Notes under the pieces: model-generated
Told to the model about the DNA's origin: nothing
The model's input: the letters and a program-made list of their open reading frames with translations, nothing else
Databases searched by the model: none
Program-made: the position numbers and the translations under genes
Shown here: in pieces, positions 33,070 to 39,482 of the stretch
Position numbering within the stretch: the first letter of the stretch is position 1
Layout of the letters: each line of letters starts with the position of its first letter
Assembly: GCA_002423895.1 (NCBI GenBank)
Contig: DIOL01000001.1
Coordinates: 1-39,482 of the forward strand
DNA: 39,482 nt
Direction of reading: 5' to 3'
Source: Bacteroidales bacterium UBA5515
Lineage (GTDB): Bacteria; Bacteroidota; Bacteroidia; Bacteroidales; P3

Positions 33070-33810
33070 TTATTTTAATTGTTCGCTGGTTTTTCCAAAG
33101 CGTCTTTCTCGTGTTTGGTAATCAAGAATAGCTTTATAAAACTCTTCCTTTTTGAAATCAGGCCAAAGAGTATTGGTAAAATAAAGCTCGCTGTAGGAAA
33201 TTTGCCACATTAAGAAATTGCTTATTCTATATTCTCCAGAGGTGCGAATAAGTAAATCGGGGTCAGGGAAATCTTTGGTGGCAAGGTTATTGGTAATTGT
33301 ATCTTGATTTATTTCTTCAATATTTAATATGTTATCCTTAACCTTTTGAGCTATGATTTTGGTCATGTTTGTAATTTCCCAACGAGAACTATAACTTAAA
33401 GCAACTATAAGAGTTAAACCAGTATTATTGCTTGTTTTTTCAGTAATCTTTCTTATTGCTTCCTGAGTTTGTTCATTAAGTTTTTCAATCTCTCCAATCA
33501 CTCTAAAACGAACGTTATTCTTCATCATAGTTGGAGTTTCATTCTCCATAGACTGCATAAAAAGCATCATAAGTCCATCAACTTCATCTTGTGGACGATT
33601 CCAATTTTCTGTTGAAAAAGCATAAAGGGTTATAAAGCCAATTCCAAGCTCCACAGTAGCCTCAGTAATTTGTCTTACACTATCTGCTCCGTGTTGATGT
33701 CCAAAAAGTCTTTCTTCTCCTTTTTGTTTTGCCCAACGTCCATTGCCATCCATAATAATAGCAACATGTTTTGGTATTCGAGAAGGAATAATTTTATCTT
33801 TTAAACTCAT
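33070..33810 (-). CDS. uppS: Isoprenyl (undecaprenyl) diphosphate synthase
   Basis: A 246-residue cis-prenyltransferase that makes the C55 lipid carrier for peptidoglycan and O-antigen synthesis. HVAIIMDGNGRWAKQKG contains catalytic Asp21; LYAFSTENWNRP and DLLIRTSGEYRISNFLMWQ are the other family motifs. I choose the ATG at 33810. A further upstream frame begins with TTG inside the -7 box (33838-33845) and cannot be transcribed from that promoter. It heads the uppS-bamA-ompH cluster. Confidence 0.96.
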   Translation of the reverse strand: MSLKDKIIPSRIPKHVAIIMDGNGRWAKQKGEERLFGHQHGADSVRQITEATVELGIGFITLYAFSTENWNRPQDEVDGLMMLFMQSMENETPTMMKNNVRFRVIGEIEKLNEQTQEAIRKITEKTSNNTGLTLIVALSYSSRWEITNMTKIIAQKVKDNILNIEEINQDTITNNLATKDFPDPDLLIRTSGEYRISNFLMWQISYSELYFTNTLWPDFKKEEFYKAILDYQTRERRFGKTSEQLK

Positions 33811-33837
33811 ATAACATATTAAATGTTTTTGAACTGA

Positions 33838-33845
33838 CAAAGATA
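33838..33845 (-). promoter_or_regulatory. Predicted -7 box (TATCTTTG) of the uppS-bamA-ompH cluster
   Basis: Minus-strand TATCTTTG lies 27 bases upstream of the chosen uppS ATG, giving a start site near 33831 and a short leader. Confidence 0.55.
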
Positions 33846-34020
33846 CATAAAAATACTTTATGGCAATATGTTTAGAAAAAAGAATAAGAAATTAAGGAAC
33901 TGTTTGAATTTGTTTTTTAAGGAATTTAAAGTCCTTAAGGTCTTTAAGGTCATTATTGCTTTTCTGTTAAGAATAAATAAAAATTATAATCTAAAATATT
34001 ACTAATCAGGAAAAATTATG

Positions 34021-34028
34021 TATATTTG
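34021..34028 (+). promoter_or_regulatory. Orphan plus-strand -7 box (TATATTTG) upstream of array E
   Basis: TATATTTGCAC matches the -7 consensus and points into array E, about 70 bases before the first unit. No gene starts within 450 bp, so it could drive a non-coding transcript or be a chance match. Confidence 0.35.
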
Positions 34029-34098
34029 CACAAACAAATCTTTGAGACTAAGTTATTATAGATTTAGTTCAAAATTCCCAAATAAATTTTACTTAAAA

Positions 34099-34160
34099 AA
34101 AGATGCACATCTTTTACCACGAAAGATGTGCATCTTTTGGTATGAAAGATGTGCATCTTT
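34099..34160. repeat. Array E: three AAAGATG-NN-CATCTTT palindromes at 23-bp spacing
   Basis: The 16-bp dyad starts at 34099, 34122 and 34145, exactly 23 bp apart, with 7-bp spacers TACCACG and TGGTATG. The central dinucleotide is CA in the first copy and TG in the other two, so copy 1 is inverted. Confidence 0.93.
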
Positions 34161-34191
34161 GCTGTACTAACTCTTCGTTTTAGAAGTTTAA

Positions 34192-34203
34192 AATAAGGAT
34201 TTG
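34192..34203 (+). repeat. Anchor element AATAAGGATTTG of array E
   Basis: Identical to those at 192 and 24293. It begins 47 bp after the start of the last dyad (two 23-bp periods plus one) and 32 bp after its end. Confidence 0.75.
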
Positions 34204-34262
34204 AACAAATAATATCTTATTTTATTTTACTCAAACAAGGATTTATTTTACTCAATGGTTTT
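34200..34262. repeat. Array E2: 21-bp units (TTTATTTTACTCAA)
   Basis: TTTATTTTACTCAA occurs at 34221 and 34242, 21 bp apart. AAGGATTT occurs at 34196 and 34238, two 21-bp periods apart, so a degenerate first unit overlaps the anchor. It follows array E as array B2 follows array B. Confidence 0.7.
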
Positions 34263-34496
34263 TTAAGAGTTTAACTGCAATTCAAAAGGAATGTTTTTGC
34301 AATTAAGTAAATATTAAAACTTAAAAACAATTAGGATTAATTTCATAATGGATAATATAAATAATGTATGGGATTATACATATCACATAACTTTATATTT
34401 TAAGCAACAATCCTTGTTTTCTTCTTTATTCCTCTGTATTTCTTATCTTTATCATATTATTCTGTTGATTAAATGGAGTTTTTGTAAAATATATTG

Positions 34497-34504
34497 TATT
34501 TTTG
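34497..34504 (+). promoter_or_regulatory. -7 box (TATTTTTG) of rbfA
   Basis: TATTTTTG ends 7 bases before the chosen rbfA ATG (34512), so transcription should start at or next to the start codon. This suggests a leaderless mRNA. Confidence 0.55.
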
Positions 34505-34511
34505 CATTTCT

Positions 34512-34856
34512 ATGGACTCAAAAAGATTAGAAAAAGTTGCTCGCTTAATTCAAAAAGATTTAGGCGAAATATTGCAAATGGAAGCTGTGGCTTTATTTGA
34601 AGGGGCTATGATTACTGTAACCAAGGTTAGAGTAAGTGCCGATTTGTCGGTAGCTCGTGTGTACGTTAGTATTTTTGCTTTAAAAGGCAAGTCCACACAG
34701 GAAATATTCAAACTATTGGAAGAAAAGAATACTCTAATAAAGATGAAGCTTGCTCAAAGAGTAAAAAATCAACTAAGAGTTATTCCTCAATTAAGTTTCT
34801 TTATTGATGATAGCTTGGATTATTTGGAAAAGATAGACAACCTTCTTAAGAGTTAA
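34512..34856 (+). CDS. rbfA: Ribosome-binding factor A
   Basis: A 114-residue protein that helps 16S rRNA 5'-end maturation in late 30S assembly. The N-terminus SKRLEKVARLIQKDLGEILQ and the core ITVTKVRVSADLSVARVYVS match the KH-like RbfA fold. I choose MDSKRLEKV at 34512 over an upstream in-frame ATG at 34494, because the latter lies in the -7 box. It leads the plus-strand group that runs to the window end. Confidence 0.93.
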   Translation: MDSKRLEKVARLIQKDLGEILQMEAVALFEGAMITVTKVRVSADLSVARVYVSIFALKGKSTQEIFKLLEEKNTLIKMKLAQRVKNQLRVIPQLSFFIDDSLDYLEKIDNLLKS

Positions 34857-34911
34857 AAACTAAAAGTGAAAAGTGAATATTAATTGAGAATTTGTAAATA
34901 AATTCGATCTA

Positions 34912-34939
34912 ATTAATCATTAACCATTAATCATTAACC
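34912..34939. repeat. Two tandem 14-bp repeats before the permease gene
   Basis: ATTAATCATTAACC occurs twice in direct succession (34912-34925, 34926-34939), ending 7 bases before the ATG at 34947. It covers the leader and ribosome-binding area. The copies are perfect. Confidence 0.85.
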
Positions 34940-34946
34940 ACTAAAT

Positions 34947-36176
34947 ATGAATCTTCCACTGTTTGTTGCTTTTCGTTATTTCTTTTCAAAGAAAAAATTG
35001 AAGGTTATTAATATAATCTCAATGATTTCAATGATTGGAATTGCCATAACAACATCGGCTCTTTTAATTGTTCTTTCTGTTTTTAATGGATTTACTGATG
35101 TAGGAGAAAAAATACTATCATTATCAAATCCTCCACTAATTATTCAAGCCAACAAAGGAAAGGTGTTTTCTTTGGATTCTATTAACTATAAAAAGATTTC
35201 TTCTTTGAAGGATATTTCTGTTTCAACTCCTGTTTTAGCAGAAAATGCTTTGGCAACCTTTGGCTCTTCTCAGGCATTGGTTAGGATGAAAGGGATTGAA
35301 CCTTCCTATTATGCATTAAATAGAATTGACACTTCAATAGTTTATGGAAGGTTTCAGCTCAAACGCTTTGGTAAAGATGCTTGTGTTTTGGGTATTGGAC
35401 TTATGGGGAGTTTAGGCTTAAATAATAATGCTGATGTAATGGGTGCAGTTATTAAGCTTGCTGTTCCAAAAAGAAGCGGGAGAATTTCTCCAATTGCAGA
35501 AGAAACTTTTAATGTTGGAGATATTAACTATTGTGGAAGTTTTATGATGAATTCCACAATGGATGAAACTGATGTTTTTTTGCCAATTAGCTTTGCCAGA
35601 AATCTTTTGGAGTATGAAAACAATGAAGTTAGTGCAATTTACGTTAGTGCAAAGGAGAATAAAGATATTCCAAAACTTAAGAAAGAAATTCAGCAAATTG
35701 CAGGCAAGGACTATTCAGTTAAGGATATTTTGGAACAAGATCCATTATATCAAAAAGTGGTTAAGGCAGAGCGTTTGGGAGTTTATGCTATTCTTGCGTT
35801 TATAATTTTTGTGGCAACCTTTAATGTTATGGGTTCTTTGTCACTTTTGATATTGGATAAGAAAAAAGATATTCAAATATTGCGTTCAATGGGAGCAAGT
35901 TTATCTGTTGTTAGAAAGATATATTTCTTTAATGGATTGATGCTTTCCTTTATTGGAGCTTTAGTTGGACTTGTTTTAGGAATAGGTTTTTGTTTAATTC
36001 AACAACATTTTGGACTAATAAAGATGGGTGGGGATAATTTAATTGTTGATGCTTTCCCAATAGTCCTTAAGTTTGTGGATATAATATCAATATTTTTATT
36101 AGTTTTGTCAATTGGAATAATTTCAGTTGCAATTATGGTAAGTAGAATTAAGTTTGATAATAATTTAAATCAATAA
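34947..36176 (+). CDS. LolE/FtsX-type ABC transporter permease
   Basis: The 409-residue inner-membrane protein has the MacB/FtsX four-helix layout. One helix follows the N-terminus (about 20-42, INIISMISMIGIAITTSALLIVL), then a large periplasmic domain (about 45-265), then three C-terminal helices (about 275-300, 325-350, 370-400), with ILRSMGAS in the cytoplasmic loop. The RYFFSKKKLKVIN start is typical of LolC/LolE-like proteins that release lipoproteins from the inner membrane. The ATPase partner is not in the window. It abuts cysS by 1 bp. Confidence 0.9.
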   Translation: MNLPLFVAFRYFFSKKKLKVINIISMISMIGIAITTSALLIVLSVFNGFTDVGEKILSLSNPPLIIQANKGKVFSLDSINYKKISSLKDISVSTPVLAENALATFGSSQALVRMKGIEPSYYALNRIDTSIVYGRFQLKRFGKDACVLGIGLMGSLGLNNNADVMGAVIKLAVPKRSGRISPIAEETFNVGDINYCGSFMMNSTMDETDVFLPISFARNLLEYENNEVSAIYVSAKENKDIPKLKKEIQQIAGKDYSVKDILEQDPLYQKVVKAERLGVYAILAFIIFVATFNVMGSLSLLILDKKKDIQILRSMGASLSVVRKIYFFNGLMLSFIGALVGLVLGIGFCLIQQHFGLIKMGGDNLIVDAFPIVLKFVDIISIFLLVLSIGIISVAIMVSRIKFDNNLNQ

Positions 36177-36177
36177 T

Positions 36178-37644
36178 ATGGAACTTCAGGTTTATAATAC
36201 ACTAACAAGAAAGAAAGAAATATTTAAACCAATTAATCCTCCACATGTTGGAATGTATGTTTGCGGACCAACAGTTTATGGAGATGCTCACTTGGGACAT
36301 GCTCGTCCTGGGATTACTTTTGATATAGTTTTTCGTTATCTAAAATTCTTAGGTTATAAGGTTAGATATGTGAGAAATATTACTGATGTTGGTCATTTGG
36401 AAAATGATGCTGATGAAGGAGAAGATAAAATAGCAAAGAAAGCACGTCTTGAACAGGTTGAACCAATGGAGATAGCACAATTTTACACAAAACGCTATCT
36501 TGATGCAATGGATCTTTTAAATGTTCTTCGTCCAAGCATTCAACCTTCAGCCTCAGGACATATAATTGAACAGATTGATATTGTTAAAAAGATTTTAGAT
36601 GCTGGTTATGCTTATGTTTCTGGAGGAAATGTTTATTTTGATGTTTTAAAATATCACAACGATACTCATAAATATGGAATCCTTTCCAATAGAGTTATTG
36701 AGGATATGCTTCAAACCACAAGAGAACTTGATGGTCAGAAAGAAAAATGTAATCCTGCTGATTTTGCTCTTTGGAAGAAAGCTGAACCAGAACACATAAT
36801 GCGTTGGCCTTCTCCTTGGAGTGATGGCTTTCCTGGTTGGCATTTAGAATGTACAGCAATGAGTGCTAAATATCTTGGAGAAAAGTTTGATATTCATGGA
36901 GGAGGACTTGACCTTCTTTTCCCACATCACGAATCTGAAATTGCGCAGTCTGTTTGTGCATTTGGACATCAACCAACCAACTATTGGATACATAATAATA
37001 TGATTACAATTGCTGGTCAAAAGATGGGAAAGAGTTTAGGAAACTTTATTACTTTGGAAGAGTTGTTTAACGGAACTCATAAATTATTGGAAAAAGCCTA
37101 TTCTCCAATGACAATACGTTTCTTTATCCTTCAAGCACAATACCGTTCAACATTGGATTTTTCTAATGAAGCACTTTCTGCTGCGGAAAAAGGGCTGAAA
37201 CGTTTACTTGAAGCTCAAAGAAATATTAATAATATTACTCATTCCAATAATGCAGCAGCAATAGATATTAAAGCTATAATTAATAATTGCAAAGAAGCAA
37301 TGGATGACGATTTTAACACTCCAATTGTTATTTCTAATTTGTTTGAAGCTGCTTCAATTATCAATAAAATTATAGACGGAAAAGAAAAAATTAATTTAGA
37401 AGGCTTGGAAGACTTGAAAGCTTTGTTTAATAATTATCTTGTAGATATTTTGGGAATAAAAGATGAACAAACTTCAAATATGATGCCAACAATTGAAGGT
37501 TTGGTTAAAATGATTTTGGATGTTCGTCAAGAGGCAAGATTAAAAAAGGATTGGGCAAAGAGTGATCAGCTTAGAGATAAGTTAGCTGAAATTGGAGTTA
37601 AGATAAAAGACTCAAAAGATGGAGTAAGTTGGTCATTAGATTAG
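36178..37644 (+). CDS. cysS: Cysteinyl-tRNA synthetase
   Basis: This 488-residue class I synthetase charges tRNA-Cys. YVCGPTVYGDAHLGHARPG contains the HIGH motif as HLGH (38-41) and zinc ligand Cys29. The class signature continues with GWHLECTAMS (further zinc ligands) and HGGGLDLLFPHHESEIAQS. The KMSKS motif is KMGKS (282-286). It starts 1 bp after the permease stop, so the two genes are translationally linked. Confidence 0.97.
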   Translation: MELQVYNTLTRKKEIFKPINPPHVGMYVCGPTVYGDAHLGHARPGITFDIVFRYLKFLGYKVRYVRNITDVGHLENDADEGEDKIAKKARLEQVEPMEIAQFYTKRYLDAMDLLNVLRPSIQPSASGHIIEQIDIVKKILDAGYAYVSGGNVYFDVLKYHNDTHKYGILSNRVIEDMLQTTRELDGQKEKCNPADFALWKKAEPEHIMRWPSPWSDGFPGWHLECTAMSAKYLGEKFDIHGGGLDLLFPHHESEIAQSVCAFGHQPTNYWIHNNMITIAGQKMGKSLGNFITLEELFNGTHKLLEKAYSPMTIRFFILQAQYRSTLDFSNEALSAAEKGLKRLLEAQRNINNITHSNNAAAIDIKAIINNCKEAMDDDFNTPIVISNLFEAASIINKIIDGKEKINLEGLEDLKALFNNYLVDILGIKDEQTSNMMPTIEGLVKMILDVRQEARLKKDWAKSDQLRDKLAEIGVKIKDSKDGVSWSLD

Positions 37645-37652
37645 AAAATAAA

Positions 37653-38642
37653 ATGAAGAAATTAAGTTTAATATTTTTAGCTGTATCAGTTATTGTTTTT
37701 GCATCATGCAAAGATAAAAAACAAAAAGAGGCAGAAAAGGGCTTTAACTATGCAAGTGTTGAAATTCCAGCATTTAATGCAGATAGTGCTTTTGCTTATG
37801 TAAAGAATCAATGTGATTTTGGCCCAAGAGTTCCAGAGTCAAAGGCTCACAAAGCATGCGGCGATTATCTGGTTGCTTTTTTTAAACAATACGCAGATAC
37901 AGTAATTGAACAGAATTTTACCTCAAAACTTTATAATGGGAAACCAGTTAAAGGAAGAAATATAATTGTTAGTTTTAATCTTGCTTCAACTGATAGAGCT
38001 TTATTTTCTGCACATTGGGATTCTCGTGCTTGGGCAGATAACGACTCAGATGAAAAGAATCATAAAACTCCAATAATTGGAGCAAATGATGGAGCTTCAG
38101 GAGTTGGTGTTTTAATGGAAATGGCAAGATGTTTGAAAGCAAAACCAACCTCAATTGGAGTAGATATAGTTTTATTTGATGTTGAAGATCAAGGTTGTCC
38201 TGAATGGGATGAAACCGACATTGAAGATCAATCAGATTGGTGCTTGGGTTCTCAACATTGGGCAAAAAACCTTCACATACCTTTCTATCAGGCAAATTAT
38301 GGTATTCTTTTAGATATGGTTGGTTATTCCAATCCTTTGTTTGTTAAAGAATCTCAATCAATGTACTATGCACCTTCAATTATGAATAAAGTATGGCAAA
38401 TTGCAAAGGATAAAGGATATGGCAATATGTTTTCTGATGAGCAAATAGGAGGAGTTATGGATGATCATATTTGGGTTAATAAATATGCAAAAATACCAAT
38501 GATAGATATTGTTCAATATGATCCTGCCGGAAGTTTCTTCCCTTACTGGCATACTGTTAAAGATGATATTAACTGCATAAGTAAAAATACATTAAAGGCT
38601 GTTGGAGATGTTTGTTTAGTTGCAATATATAGTGCTTCTTAA
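37653..38642 (+). CDS. Lipoprotein glutaminyl cyclase, M28 family
   Basis: A 329-residue zinc enzyme that converts N-terminal Gln to pyroglutamate. A lipobox ends at Cys19 (VIVFASC), so it is anchored to a membrane facing the periplasm or surface. Family metal ligands are visible in SAHWDSR, GANDGASGVGVLMEMAR and the acidic DVEDQGCPEWDETD, and at MDDHIWVN. Pyroglutamate is the common N-terminus of Bacteroidota proteins whose mature chain begins with Gln. The start at 37653 gives a clean lipoprotein signal; an ATG-like start 24 bases upstream overlaps cysS. Confidence 0.9.
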   Translation: MKKLSLIFLAVSVIVFASCKDKKQKEAEKGFNYASVEIPAFNADSAFAYVKNQCDFGPRVPESKAHKACGDYLVAFFKQYADTVIEQNFTSKLYNGKPVKGRNIIVSFNLASTDRALFSAHWDSRAWADNDSDEKNHKTPIIGANDGASGVGVLMEMARCLKAKPTSIGVDIVLFDVEDQGCPEWDETDIEDQSDWCLGSQHWAKNLHIPFYQANYGILLDMVGYSNPLFVKESQSMYYAPSIMNKVWQIAKDKGYGNMFSDEQIGGVMDDHIWVNKYAKIPMIDIVQYDPAGSFFPYWHTVKDDINCISKNTLKAVGDVCLVAIYSAS

Positions 38643-38654
38643 CGTTACATTATT

Positions 38655-39077
38655 ATGAATAAGAGACTTCTAATATTTCTTTCTCTAATTGCAGTTATCT
38701 TTGTTAGTTGCAATGAAGATACTTATGATTATGGCTATGTGAATTTTAATATTGACCCTGAAAGTACTGAGTATTTTAATCTTAATACAGGAAATAGAGG
38801 TTGGGAATATTTTGAAGGAGGAATGAGGGGAGTAGTTATCTTTAGAAAAAATTATGGAGAATATATTTGTTTTGAAAGATCTTGTACTGCCGAAGATTGT
38901 CATGGAAGATTAGAGGTTGACGAGAGTAATAATGCAATTATCTATTGTCCAAAATGTAATTCACAATATATATATGTTGATGGCTCTCCAATAGAAGGGA
39001 GCAGTTCTAACAGGCTATTATATCAATATTGTACTTATTATGATTATGTTAATTTATGGGTTTATAATTGTAATTAA
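38655..39077 (+). CDS. Small lipoprotein with Rieske-like fold pattern
   Basis: A 140-residue lipoprotein (lipobox at Cys19, VIFVSC). The middle reads like a Rieske domain: CFERSCTAEDCHGRLEV, then YCPKCNSQYIYVDGSP. The usual ligands are CxH and CxxH, but here the second pair is CPKC, so a Zn or altered Fe-S site is more likely than a normal [2Fe-2S] centre. It lies 12 bp after the cyclase gene and 7 bp before lpxK. Similar small proteins occur in Bacteroidota, but I do not know their function. Confidence 0.75.
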   Translation: MNKRLLIFLSLIAVIFVSCNEDTYDYGYVNFNIDPESTEYFNLNTGNRGWEYFEGGMRGVVIFRKNYGEYICFERSCTAEDCHGRLEVDESNNAIIYCPKCNSQYIYVDGSPIEGSSSNRLLYQYCTYYDYVNLWVYNCN

Positions 39078-39084
39078 TAAATAA

Positions 39085-39482
39085 ATGAGAGCTTTTTTTG
39101 CATATCTTTTATTCCCTTTAACCATGTTATATGGTATAGTAATTTATTTTCGAAATAGATTCTATGATTTTGAATGGTTTAAATCCCAAAAACATAAAGT
39201 AACAACAATTGGAGTTGGAAATTTGAGAGTTGGAGGAACTGGAAAAACTCCTCATGTTGAATATTTGGTAAGTGTTCTTTCGGAAGTATATAATGTAGCA
39301 GTTTTGAGTAGGGGTTATGGAAGAAAAACCAGAGGCTTCAGGTATGTAGAAATAAATGACAGAGCTTTAGATGTTGGTGATGAACCTTTGCAAATGAAGT
39401 CAAATTTTCCAAATATTACTTTTGCAGTTTGTGAAGATAGAAACAAGGGTATTGAAAGACTTGAAAAGGAAATTAACAATCT
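39085..39482 (+). CDS. lpxK: Tetraacyldisaccharide 4'-kinase, 5' part (runs off window)
   Basis: The first 132 residues of LpxK, which phosphorylates the 4' position of lipid A precursor (lipid IVA synthesis). An N-terminal membrane helix (about 5-22) precedes the Walker A motif GVGNLRVGGTGKT (43-55), and VLSRGYGRKTRG and DVGDEPLQM match the family. Truncated only by the window edge. Confidence 0.95.
   Translation, partial: MRAFFAYLLFPLTMLYGIVIYFRNRFYDFEWFKSQKHKVTTIGVGNLRVGGTGKTPHVEYLVSVLSEVYNVAVLSRGYGRKTRGFRYVEINDRALDVGDEPLQMKSNFPNITFAVCEDRNKGIERLEKEINN

Larger units (their letters stand above)
33846..34496. other. Long gene-free divergent region with arrays E and E2
   Basis: About 650 bp between the uppS promoter and the rbfA promoter. 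It holds a small AAGG-rich stretch (33919-33955, with AAGGA-N8-TCCTT), an orphan plus-strand -7 box (34021-34028), array E, the anchor and array E2. The 60-codon frame at 34348-34530 overlaps rbfA and shows no recognisable features, so no gene is called. Confidence 0.6.

Noticed and set aside
33811..33840. TTG start 10 codons upstream for uppS
   Set aside because: The TTG is part of the predicted -7 box, and the extra residues are not found in the family pattern.
33919..33955. AAGG-rich stretch as another array
   Set aside because: AAGG recurs at 33919, 33937 and 33947 with irregular spacing of 18 and 10 bp, so it does not fit the 21-23 bp family.
34348..34530. 60-codon open frame before rbfA
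   Set aside because: It overlaps the rbfA start and promoter, has no recognisable domain and is dominated by AT-rich aromatic codons.
1..39482. Insertion sequence, prophage or integrative element
   Set aside because: No transposase, integrase, phage structural gene or target-site duplication with terminal repeats is visible; gene content is mostly chromosomal housekeeping.

Overview
The window is AT-rich DNA (about one third GC by eye) from an anaerobic member of the Bacteroidota, most likely Bacteroidales. The evidence is several type IX secretion system (T9SS) substrates with type A or CHU_C-like type B C-terminal domains, a TonB-dependent receptor with a carboxypeptidase-like N-terminal domain, the uppS-bamA-ompH-ompH outer-membrane cluster, an M28-type glutaminyl cyclase, and promoters with the Bacteroidota -7 box TAnnTTTG and few clear Shine-Dalgarno sites. 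The anaerobic inference rests on a class I hybrid cluster protein with a Crp/Fnr regulator. No insertion sequence, prophage, CRISPR-Cas locus or rRNA is visible.

Layout. 1-300: a short-repeat array. 301-3090 (-): yicC and a TPR protein. 3342-7931 (+): zinc metallopeptidase, PASTA protein, T9SS substrate and RluD-type pseudouridine synthase. 8224-13387 (-): lipB, pyrF and a 1189-residue T9SS type B protein. 13766-24013 (+): an acidic protein of unknown function, a SpoIIE-type phosphatase, two Sel1-repeat proteins, a phosphohexomutase, a TonB-dependent receptor and a T9SS substrate. 24396-28974: ferritin (-), then a nitrosative-stress island made of an AAG-type DNA glycosylase and an HcpR-like regulator (-), divergent from hcp and an Fe-S partner protein (+). 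29118-33810 (-): tRNA-Leu, two OmpH proteins, BamA and UppS. 34512-39482 (+): rbfA, a LolE/FtsX-type permease, cysS, glutaminyl cyclase, a Rieske-like lipoprotein and the 5' part of lpxK.

Two signals stand out. First, five gene-free regions carry short arrays whose units repeat every 21, 22 or 23 bp. Each locus has its own unit sequence. In three loci an identical 12-mer, AATAAGGATTTG, begins 32-33 bp past the end of the last conserved motif, about two periods after that unit starts. A diverged form sits at the matching place in the other two. The arrays lie mostly where gene direction switches, units flip orientation without losing phase, and two loci carry a second array beyond the anchor. 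I do not recognise this as a described element family.

Second, hcp and the downstream Fe-S gene have promoters with the same geometry: a TTTGTAA-N6-TTACA dyad whose centre lies 36.5 bp upstream of the last G of a TAATTTTG box. This predicts class II activation by the adjacent Crp/Fnr-type regulator. That regulator probably also drives a DNA glycosylase that could repair nitrosatively deaminated bases.
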